A stretch of 64,000 nt of DNA from Leptodactylus fallax (taxonomy: Eukaryota > Chordata > Amphibia > Anura > Leptodactylidae), in contig CAMRHE010000354.1 in assembly GCA_947044405.1 (NCBI GenBank), forward strand, positions 1,919,001 through 1,983,000. The letters are read 5' to 3'. The position numbers were made by a program, and so were the translations under genes. The notes under the pieces were generated by a model. The model saw only the letters and a program-made list of their open reading frames with translations, made no database searches and was not told where the DNA came from. Below, in pieces: positions 37,105-45,832 of the stretch. The stretch's first letter is position 1. Each line of letters opens with the position of its first letter.

Positions 37105-37417
37105 TATAAAAACAAAAAGGTGTAGCAGCACTCTGACACAGCACAAGGGTATATAGAGAACAGAGATAGCATTACTGCTATTATTGGCACCTACAAATTA
37201 ATATGGTGTATAAACTAAAATTTTGAGGTTCTTAGTTATACATATTTGATCAAACAGTAGGAAGCCCACCTGCCCCAACAAGGCGACCTCATTAAGGTGG
37301 GACCCTATACTAATGCCTCTATTATTTGTAGGTGCCAATAATAGCAGTAATGCTATCTCTGTTCTCTATATACCCTTGTGCTGTGTCAGAGTGCTGCTAC
37401 ACTTTTTTGTTTTTATA
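37105..37417. repeat. Near-perfect inverted repeat, about 94-bp arms
   Basis: Arm one (37105-37198) and arm two (37324-37417) are reverse complements with about one mismatch, near ACAAAAAGG against CTTTTTTGT. The spacer is about 125 bp. Arm one contains GTGTAGCAGCACTCTGACAC and CAGAGATAGCATTACTGC. Such identity implies a recent origin or ongoing arm-to-arm correction. Confidence 0.93.
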
Positions 37418-37475
37418 CATTTTACCACAGTAGCTTGCACCTGTTCACATTGGGATGTGCTGTCTGAATCTTTTT

Positions 37476-37481
<6 letters not shown>

Positions 37482-37524
<43 letters not shown>

Positions 37525-37957
37525 CGACAACTTGGGGAATTAATCTCAAATGGCGGCAGACTCCTGGTCCCGACAGCGGTGGTTCGTGGTACTGGGCGCC
37601 GGAGAGACAGCGTTCAGACGGTCCAAGTGTAAAATAAATGGGCTTTATTCAGCTTACGTGCAACATAACAAAACAACAAAAAACCTAGGCCACAGTTAGG
37701 GCACTAACTGACTCCTTGAGCCTCTAACTAGCCTCTGGGGCAATAAGAAGCTTGACTTAGTCTCTGTAAGTCCTCTCTGGACCCCAGCCCTCTGGGGACA
37801 GATCGCCCTGTCTGCCTTTTGCTGGGTCCACCATTTCCTGCTTCCTGCAGGATACTCCAGTCTTCTGGAGTTACGCGCCCCACCCAAAGGTGTGGCTGAG
37901 AGCCTTTTCTGGCCTGGGCCTGGGTCGCTCCCTAGCGCCCTCTAGGTTCACATACTC

Positions 37958-38005
<48 letters not shown>
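37482..38005. repeat. (AT)n microsatellite, split
   Basis: Alternating AT runs at 37482-37522 and 37961-38005, about 20 dinucleotides each, are separated by a 438-bp insert. They were most likely one tract before insertion. Confidence 0.93.
37523..37960 (-). mobile_element. Solo LTR-like insert in the (AT)n tract
   Basis: The insert begins TGCGACAACTTGGGG and ends CATACTCACA, so on either strand it runs TG...CA as an LTR does. On the minus strand a polyadenylation signal AATAAA (within GCTGAATAAAGCCC) lies about 120 bp from the 3' end, consistent with U3-R-U5 order. Flanks are ATAT on both sides, so a 4- or 6-bp target duplication fits but cannot be distinguished from the microsatellite. No internal retroelement genes are present. 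The superfamily is unassigned. Confidence 0.7.
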
Positions 38006-38009
<4 letters not shown>

Positions 38010-38339
38010 TTCAAATCACCCTCCTTTCCCTAGAATACATATAAAACAAAAAAATTACTGTGAAACACATACACATTAGGTATCCCTGTGTCCGAAAACG
38101 CCCTCTCTACAAACTGTTTTGCCTCTGATAAAAATTTGAATAAAAAGTGATCAAATCTCTCATTGTTGTTCATGGAAAAAATTAAGACCTACCCCAAAAA
38201 TAAACCCTAGCCTTTTTTTCAGAGAAAAAAATAATATAAGAACCTGTATTATTTTCGGAGAAACAGCATAGTATGCTAAGCCATGCCTCAAAACCTTGCC
38301 CCCCTTTGACCCTACCCTACCCTATGCCACCCAGCATCT

Positions 38340-38870
38340 TTCTACCTCCACATGATATAATGCCCCCTTAGTGTTTCCATATGGTATCATGATCCCTTCT
38401 GGCCCTCACAATGTATAATTTCCACTGAGGGCACCCATACAATATACCGTAATATCCCCTTGTGTACCCCACACAGTATAATGTTCTCTTTGTGAGCCCC
38501 ACACAATATAATGCCCCTTTGTGGCCCCTACACAGTATAACGTCCCCCTTGTGGCCCCTGCATGTTAAAATGCCCAGCTTGTAGCCCCCACACACTATAA
38601 TTTCTCCCTTGTGACCCCCAACACAGTATAATGGTACCCTTTCTGGCCTCCATACAGTCTAATTGCCCCCCTTGTAGACCCCATACAGTCTAATGGTCCC
38701 CAACGTGGTTCTCAAACAGTCTAATGGTCCCCAACGTGGTTCTCAAACAGTCTAATGGTCCCTCTTGTTGCCCCATACAGTCTAATGGTCCCTCTAGTTG
38801 CCTCCATAAAGTTGTACAGTCCCCATAGTAGCCCCCACACATTATAACAGTCTTTCTTGTGACCTCCACA
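38340..38870 (-). repeat. Degenerate tandem repeat, about 33-36 bp
   Basis: About fifteen units follow CACAGTATAATG.CCCCTTGTGG.CCC. The last five share TACAGTCTAATGGTCCC, and two of them (about 38695-38755) are identical over 30 bp, showing local homogenisation. Confidence 0.85.
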
Positions 38871-39487
38871 GCAAAAAATTAAAAAAAAAAAAAAAAACTT
38901 TATTCACCTAGCCCTGTTTTCCCACAGTACATGCTGGGCTCTGCAGTGACTTGGAGCAGCAGGCATGATGTAGCAACATCACTACATCATGCCTGCCTAA
39001 ATCCATACAGCCAGCGCTCAATGACAGGGGTGAATGGTGAAGCAGGATGCTGCAACTTCCTGCTACACCATTGTACTCAACTCTCTCTGTATCCAGAGGA
39101 TGCAGATACAATTGAGGCTGGGGCATCACCTCAAATCTGGGACTGTTCCCCTGAATCTGGGACAGTTTGGAGTTATGGTCTGATGCCAGTGATATTGATG
39201 GACTTAGCACCAAGAGCCTCCAGTCTTAAACTTGGTGCCACAATGTGTGTAGAAACAGCTACAATCCTTATATTATTCACTGTATAGTGTTATTTGGCAT
39301 GTTAGACCCCCACCAACGTGATATCGATGTCCTACCTGAAGAATAAGTCATCAGTATCTACTCTTAGATAACCCCTTTAAGCGCTTACTCAATAAGAGAA
39401 TAAAAACTTCCAGTGCGATCCCAGTGCCAGTCATAGCAATGCACATTGCCATGAGTCTGTCTATCTCAATCTAGGGTAATTGGTAGT
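38871..39487. other. Nothing but a short perfect hairpin
   Basis: An A-run at about 38877-38897 is followed by unique-looking sequence. A perfect 15-bp stem, GCAGGCATGATGTAG (38959-38973) with its complement at 38982-38996 and an 8-nt loop, is present. A short fragment at 39296-39380 ends in ACCCCTTTAAG, like family D termini. Confidence 0.5.
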
Positions 39488-39822
39488 CTTAGGCCCTATT
39501 CACACTGCGGCATCTGCTGCTGATTTTGAGGTGGATTCTGCCCCAAATGAGTGACAAATTCTGCCCTGATTTTGCCTCTTTCTAGGCAGGAACAGGACAT
39601 TGAAAAAAAATAAGTGTCCTGCTCCATCTTGCTGTGGATTTTGCGGCTGCAGAGTCTGCAGCCTGACGCTCCCCGCTGATAAGGCCTATCGGGCCTAATT
39701 AGCATCAGAAAGCCATGATGGAATGTCAGTGCTATGCTGAGGATAGAAAATCAAGAGGAATCGAAGGTGGAAGGCCTCCTCAAATTCCTCTTCATTTTCC
39801 TACATGTGAACAAGCCCTAAGA
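39488..39822. mobile_element. Fold-back MITE family E
   Basis: The left end CTTAGGCCCTATTCACACTG and right end CATGTGAACAAGCCCTAAG are inverted partners. Internally GCAGGAACAGGACATTG pairs loosely with the AAGTGTCCTGCTCC block. One-sided relatives may be present at 29488 and 49490. No coding capacity. Confidence 0.68.
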
Positions 39823-40097
39823 GTCCACAGTCTAAGCGGAGGGAGCTGGTGACATCACTCACACTGGTGACATCACCCACATCTGCCTGTCTGACAATGG
39901 TTAAAGTGTACCCAATAATTGTGTGCTCTCATCCGATATTATATACAAGGCATGGGTATTTTCCATGGTATGTGAACAGGGTTCAAGGTGCCATCCACTT
40001 AAATAAGATGCAGATTTGAGGAATCCACACCAAAATCTGTGTCAAATCTGACATGTGAACAGATCCTACTTAATGCTGTATGTGGCCCCTATCGCTT

Positions 40098-40282
40098 AAC
40101 ATGGCTGCTTTCTTCTTCTCAGGAAGTGACATTACGTCCGTTGGGTACATGGTCATGCCACATCTTCATTCTTAAAATGAATGGGTTTGAGCTGCAGCAT
40201 GGACATGTGACCAACAGACGTGATGTCACTTCCTGAGAAGAGAGCAGCCATGTTTTTGAAGTCCTGCACAACTCCTTTAACA
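40098..40282. repeat. Fold-back repeat with 52-bp arms
   Basis: ACATGGCTGCTTTCTTCTTC to GGGTACATG on the left is the inverse of CATGTGACCAACAGACGTGA to GCAGCCATGTTT on the right, with few mismatches. The right outer part AGTCCTGCACAACTCCTTTAA is typical of a family D terminus; the left outer part is missing. Confidence 0.7.
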
Positions 40283-40370
40283 TTCAAGGGATTGGACAGT
40301 CAATATGACGTGCTGTAAATCCAAAATCACTACCGACAGTTTATCATATCAGGATGAGTGCAAGAAAATT

Positions 40371-40700
40371 ATTTAAAAAAAACATAAAAAATAAAAACAT
40401 TAATAAAAAAAAAAAAAATAAAAGCAATCAAAAGCAATGCTAAAAAAAAATTACAAATAATACAAATACAAGTGATAAAAAATTAAATGCAGTAAAAAAA
40501 TAAAAACCAAAAAAATTAAAATAATAAAAATAAAACAATAAAAAAAATAATCCATAAAAAAGCAAAACCAATAAAAATATTCAAATAATAAAAACAAAAC
40601 AATAATAAAAAAAGAAATAAACTCAATAATAAAAATTAACAATAATAAAAAGTTAAAATATAAAATATTTAAAAGATTAAAATAAAAAAAACTTTAATAA
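40371..40700 (+). repeat. A-rich low-complexity tract
   Basis: About 330 bp made almost wholly of AATAAAA-type words with few C or G. It ends about 35 bp before the CpG island. The reverse-strand Phe/Ile/Leu-rich open frame here is an artefact of composition. Confidence 0.9.
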
Positions 40701-40734
40701 AAATCTTAGACTATCCTTACATTCTTATAGATCC

Positions 40735-41160
40735 CACGTGTCTTCCCGGCGGGCGGGGTTTATTGAAGCTCTCCTCTCTTATTGGCCGATTTCTCCCGTT
40801 TCCTTCCCTTCTACACTATGAGAGGAGACGGGCAGGGGAGGAGCCAGCGCGGAGCGGCCCGCCTTTCTTGTGACGTCACAGCACTGGTTGAGGGGAGGCG
40901 GGAGACACCTGGCAGAGTTCTGTCAGTCGCCCAGCAGTCTGGGCTGAGAGAGGAGGGGGAATACGCCGCTCCGGCTTATCGCGCACGGGACTCCCGACAC
41001 AGCGCTCTCAGAACCGGCTGGAAACAGGATGGACGATGCTGCCTTTGTACCTAATGAAGACTCCGAGCTGCACGACCCTAATCTGTGCGTGCACTTATGA
41101 AGACAGGTGCAGAAGACGCAGCGGTAACTGCCTGACACTCCGGGACACTGAGTTTCCTTA
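40735..41160 (+). promoter_or_regulatory. PDE4A: CpG-rich putative PDE4A promoter
   Basis: This is the only clearly CpG-rich stretch in the window. It holds an E-box CACGTG (40735-40740), a GC box GGGCGGGG (40751-40758), an inverted CCAAT box ATTGG (40781-40785), and a perfect palindromic cAMP-response element TGACGTCA (40871-40878). No TATA box is seen. The position about 1.3 kb 5' of the PDE4A start codon suggests that it drives the long isoform. The transcription start is not determinable; it probably lies between the CRE and 41029. Confidence 0.72.
41029..41100 (+). CDS. Upstream ORF in the PDE4A leader, 23 codons
   Basis: The ATG at 41029 has A at -3 and G at +4, a strong start context. 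It reads MDDAAFVPNEDSELHDPNL then CVHL before TGA at 41098-41100. The peptide is acidic and matches no protein I know. If the leader includes this segment, it would act as a uORF that reduces initiation at the PDE4A ATG. It could instead be the start of an unrecognised alternative first exon. Confidence 0.35.
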   Translation: MDDAAFVPNEDSELHDPNLCVHL

Positions 41161-42199
41161 CTAGAATGATTTTCTATTTAAGAATGCAAACCATATGTGA
41201 AGAGGAGTGACAGCAGCAGCGCTTAAAGACTGCGATTTTTCTTGCAATACATTTGCAGCACATAGCAGTCCATAGAAATCAAGCCAAATTTGGACCCTGG
41301 TGGGATATAGGGGTGTGGGGGATGTGAGTGACAGATGCTTCTGCACCGACACCCCAGATCTGATCAGTGTCCAGCAGCTGGCATTGCTATAGTGCGTGGC
41401 ATGAAGACATGATGTGACCACCCTGAGGAGTGCATGGACCCCACTGTTGGCAGATCCTATCTGAGTCCTGATCTTTGCACTAGATGTCAGGTTGCAGCCC
41501 CCCCTCCCCAAGATCTGCTCTTGTCTGCCCATCAGACTGATGCCATCCTGTACCCTGTCTGCAACCTATGTGCAATAAAAACCCGGGCACCACCTTATCT
41601 ACCCCTTCCTTCCTGGCAATAACCTAAGCAATAATTCTCCGGAGAAGAAGAGACTTTGATATCACTTCTATATATAAATCTATATGTCTAGCTATGGCGA
41701 TCGAGTTTGTGGAGGAGGATTTCTACATGAGATAACCAGACGCCTCGATTATCGAAGATTTGATTGCTTTAAGAATATTTAGCTGCTTCTTCTAAAAATA
41801 GACAGCCATCCCGTAAGGAACGAGCCGCGTGCGTTTCTTACGACCCCCCCCCCCCCCATAGATCGATTTCGTATTGCTAATTGCTTAGTCTCAATAATCA
41901 CGACCTGCCTTTATTTTTCTATATTTTTTTGCCTCGAACTAGAATTTTTTTTCTCATTTGAATGACTACTCCTTTATTTTTATATCTCGTTTTATATGTT
42001 TTTGGACATGATAAAGCCAATTAACTCTTGATTTGCCTTATTTATATGTATAATTGATGGATCGATAGAGGTGGCGTGCGGTCAGATAAATATCTTATTT
42101 TTTTGAATGTCGCCAATGCAGATAATTTGTTACTGACTTTATTTTTCTCCAGATTTTATTTTTTTGGCATTTGTGTTTTTGTTTTTCTTTTGCACAATG
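41101..42199 (+). other. Putative PDE4A 5' leader or leader intron
   Basis: Sequence between the CpG island and the coding exon. It contains a C14 run near 41846-41859 and becomes AT-rich after 41870. A candidate 3' splice site (TTTTTCTCCAG, near 42142-42152) precedes the coding part, so the leader may be spliced from the CpG-island exon. A candidate weak donor, AG|GTGCAG, lies near 41105. No transcript evidence is available. Confidence 0.4.
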
Positions 42200-42486
42200 A
42201 TGGAAGTACCATCCTGCACGAAAAAAAGTCTCTCGCTGTCACTGCCCGTACCACGGGAGGGACAAGCTACCCTGAAACCTCCACAACATCTATGGAGGCA
42301 ACCACGGACACCCATCAGAATAAAACATCGGGGTTACTCAGACACAGATCGCTACCCTCACCGGCAGATGGAAAGAGCCGATGCCATGGACACGAGCGAC
42401 CGCCCTGGCCTAAGGAAATCCAGAATGTCCTGGCCATCATCTTTCCACGGGACCACCAGCAACAGCCATGCAAGCCATAAACACCG
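42200..42486 (+). CDS. PDE4A: cAMP phosphodiesterase 4A, long-isoform first coding exon (partial gene)
   Basis: PDE4A hydrolyses cAMP to 5'-AMP and limits PKA signalling. This exon encodes residues 1-95 plus two bases of codon 96. From known PDE4A long forms (PDE4A4/5) I recognise SLSLSLP at 10-16, [21 protein letters not shown] at 18-38 (shown in part), [14 protein letters not shown] at 58-71, and [11 protein letters not shown] at 74-84. This N-terminus precedes UCR1, UCR2 and the catalytic domain, none of which lies in this window, and in mammals it mediates targeting and SH3 binding. The ATG at 42200 is preferred over 42197 because MEVP aligns with the mammalian MEPP start and has A at -3 and G at +4. 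The exon ends CG|GTACGT in phase 2, as expected before the common PDE4 exon. The GYSDTDRY and [11 protein letters not shown] parts are closer to PDE4D than mammalian PDE4A is. Confidence 0.95.
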
Positions 42487-45400
42487 GTACGTAGTTGTTG
42501 CATGTGTTATAACTCCAATACAGGTAGAAGTTTACATTGGGTGCCCAACTTTTTTGGTTCTTTTTCCATTATTTTATGTAATTTGCTAATTGACTGCTAA
42601 AAAAAAAAAAAAAGTCAAGTTTACGTCTGTATATATAATAATAATTTCCGTAGCCTATAGTAGTTTGTCCATCCAGGTTGGGCTAAGTAGGGGGACCGCT
42701 GTATATGAAATCTGCATGTCGTAATTGGCTGCACAACTACTCATTTTTCTTTCCCATTTAACATTGACCCTGGGGTTAGGTCTAATCTTGGTGGTGGAAC
42801 AAGAGTGAAAATATGGACATACTCAATATTTTGTGAAAAAACTTTGGTTTTTCCACTGTATATGTCTTCCTTTGCAATGCACTGGGTGAAATCTCTAACG
42901 AAATCCATATCCAACGCATGCGGATATTGCCACGGATTTGCCAAAAATTCATGGCAGAAAATATTTGTCTGAAATAGTCTGAATCCCGGATTAAGCCTTT
43001 AACTTCAGTTGGTACCAGAAACCTGAATCGAATGGGTTGGAATATTCCTATCGAGCTCTTCTGTTTCCTCAGGCAAAAGCCGTGTCTGGGTGTACGATGG
43101 CCACCACTTATGTCACAGACATGCCTGCTAGTGTCGTAGATGGAAATAATAGTTCTGAGATTTTTTTCGGCATTACTTATTCCTGAGGTCACAGGTTTTT
43201 TACTAGTCAATATGACTGGTGGGGGCTGTCATTTAGTTGGCTCCCGATATGACACCCCCATTTCTCTATGAAATCTGTCTGTAGGGATGGCGAAGGTTAG
43301 GTCTGTAAGAGTCCAAACCAATGAAGCATCTGGTGATTGCTAGAACGGGGAAATTTCTTTTGTCAAACATCAACTAAGTGCATAAAAAGTGCAGGCGATC
43401 CACGCAAAAAGGATGCAGTCTATTGCAATCCCTCACTTTAAAAGAGAGAGATCCTTACAAAATTCTACCATCCTCCAAGCCAGAAGGCCCTAAAAGGGTC
43501 AGGCATAAATAATCTCCCCTTGCCTTACTTCCAACAGTCTGATTTCCCTCCATAGAAGAAGAGGGAGCCAGGGTTGCAGAGGTGGAAGAAACCTGTTCTG
43601 CTATACAACTGCTGCCTCTAGACCTCGGGTGGGTCCCAAAAGGGCACTGTATCCCTCAATCCTTTGACAAACACACACATTAAAAAAATTAAAATGAATA
43701 AATAAGTAAATATGCACCGTGATAACAATCCGGTCATCTAGTGGGATCTATAAAATTCCTTGTTATTCCGCACAGGCAGAAGATCTGGTGATTATAGGTG
43801 TGTGCGCTTAAAAGTGTGAAAGTAGACGTTTGTACAAATCTCAACCCCATTGGGATCCCATCCCCATTAAGTTCTGACACCCCATGGTCACCACTCCTGG
43901 AGCACTTTTGCACCTCGGCCTTTCAAGCTATTTATTTAGCCAATGGCTTCAATCTGGTGGCCTCTGCAGCCACTATGGGGGAAATATTATTTGTTTTCCT
44001 GGGGTCTCAGGAGCCTGACTGGTTCTTGGAAGGTACTGGTTACCCTTGTAGAGATTCAGCTAGAGAGTCTTCATGGGGAGGCTTCCTAGGAGAACGTATC
44101 CAAATAAGTTCTCCTCTGGAAGGAAGAAAAATCTGTCTAGTGCCACCTATTGCTAGCTAGCCTGTAGGAGCCTCAAAATATGACTAGGGGACTTTCCATA
44201 ACCAGAGTCTCCCATCTGTAGACAGTAGAGAACTTCTTGTTTCTTGTCAGTACAGAGAATGGTTCAGGTTGGCTGGGTGAGACACCTTTGGAAGGTGCCG
44301 ACGGACCTCCAGGAAGTTTTACAGTCAAAGGTTTCTGGAAAAGTATGCACTCCTTAAGAAGGAACAAAATGTCTCTGGTGCCACCTATGGGTAGCATTTC
44401 TTATTTGTGATAAGTCGACCCCCTTTCTGGTTAGTTTCTTTTGTAGGAGATATTGGGTGAACATCAGGCAGACCCCATAGACATTAGATCGATGGTTTGT
44501 ACATCAACAACATCCAACACCCAGCACATAATTTCAGCCTTCTTATTATAGTAATTGTTGGGTGGCTTCCACAACAATCTCAACACTGCTACATGTCTTG
44601 GATCCTGACTTCCAATCACTGTTGTTACTGTGATCTCCTAATATAATATAGTGGCTCATGTTTCATGATTTCCTATGGGAACACCTTTCATTGTAATTGC
44701 TGTCCAAGAGCCAGCATGGCTTACACAGCTTATCTTACTCCTATAGGGACAGAATCAGCTCTGTTGCATCCCCAGTGGTAGGTAGTAACACTGATAGCAT
44801 CACTACAAGGCTGACACGACACAGAGGCTCGGGTGGTGTGATGGGGCGCCTCTTGTTCCATTGTGACCATATGAAATGCTCTGAATCCTAATGTGATTCA
44901 CTGTGCCTGTGACTCAACAATTGTACTATTCTCAATCCATGGCCATGGCACCAACAGGCACGACTGATCAAAGATAATGAGAACTGCCTGCCAACATGAC
45001 TGTCGTGCCGAAACTGAGGAATGAAGAGAACTCATTGACTTCAGTTGCAGACGCATTGTATAAAATGCCAACTCTGGGCATCATGTGGCACTAGTCTTGA
45101 TGTAGCTTCAGTCTGAGTTTTGTTCACGTCTACGTTTTGGTTCCCATTTGTAACAAAAACTATGATGCAGCACTGGACCCACAAACAGATCCTATTGACT
45201 TATGTTGAGGTCTGTCGAGTTCTGCCAAGGTGCCCATCTCATCTTGGTCAAAAAATGTTGGCGTTGAATGTGACGTAGTCTGCAGTTGCGGTTCTTGATG
45301 AAGTCTTAACAAAACCGAAATCTCCTAAAACGGGTGGTCATTGGGTAGCAGGTGGGTCCACTGATGCGAAATTGTCCTGAAGGTCTTAAAGGATTTGTCT

Positions 45401-45550
45401 AGGTTTGCTTGCCTTTTTGACATCAGTTTTCCTGGGCTATGTCTGATTTGATCTCCTTCATGGTACCAAGTACATGGTGCATATTCACCAGGTAGGCAAA
45501 TCCATGCGAATGTCATTTGGGTCTGTCAGTATAGACATGCTCCTGGAGTG
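42487..45550 (+). other. PDE4A intron 1, first part
   Basis: It starts with the GTACGTAG donor. An A-run lies at about 42599-42613. Two copies of a short block ending GTGCCACCTAT.G.TAGC occur near 44125-44160 and 44360-44397, with a shared GGAAGGAAGAA/AGAAGGAAC lead-in, likely a dispersed repeat. No further exon was recognised. Confidence 0.55.
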
Positions 45551-45832
45551 TTAAATGGATATTCCCATCTCATAAAGCTATGGCAGACCATTACGATATG
45601 TCATCTCTTTATGATTATTGGTGGCCTAACCCATCTGTCCTGAGAAAGTATCTGTATTGGCCTAGAGAATGACAACACAGCTCCTAGCTCCTCTCTGCAT
45701 AGCCGGTGACCAGGATTACAGCTATGCAGAGGGACACAACTGTGTCCTAGTGCTACAACCTTGTCATTGCCAGCATCGGTGGAGGTCCCAGAGGCGGTAA
45801 TAAAGTGATGGCATACCTTAGGAATAACCCAT
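45551..45832. repeat. Fold-back MITE family C, copy
   Basis: It begins TTAAATGGATATTCCCATCT, matching the copy at 16626, and ends near GCATACCTTAGGAATAACCC. Internal inverted blocks TATGCAGAGGGACACA and CTCTCTGCATAGCCGG are present. Confidence 0.6.

Larger units (their letters stand above)
36664..38268. mobile_element. Composite TA-flanked element with nested insertions
   Basis: The outer ends are CTGTGTTTCTCCAAAAATAA on the left and ATTATTTTCGGAGAAACAGCA on the right. They are imperfect inverted repeats, each next to a TA. Subterminal ATAAGCCCTA motifs recur on the left, and ACCTACCCCAAAAATAAACC on the right. Inside are a large inverted repeat and an (AT)n tract holding an LTR-like insert. 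No transposase is readable. It may be one large non-autonomous element or a pile-up of separate ones. Confidence 0.55.

Noticed and set aside
37313..37637. Tyr/Ile-repeat frames
   Set aside because: They read through the (AT)n microsatellite.
40451..40642. Phe/Ile/Leu-rich 63-codon minus frame
   Set aside because: Translation of the A-rich tract.
40782..41138. Open frames of 90 codons (+) and 71 codons (-) in the CpG island
   Set aside because: GC-rich promoter DNA is stop-poor. No similarity was recognised, and both strands are open.
42164..42199. Upstream in-frame ATGs at 42164 and 42197 as the PDE4A start
   Set aside because: The added residues are a Phe/Val run from a T-rich tract. The ATG at 42200 has better context and aligns with the known PDE4A N-terminus.
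42315..42503. 62-codon minus frame
   Set aside because: Antisense shadow of the PDE4A exon.
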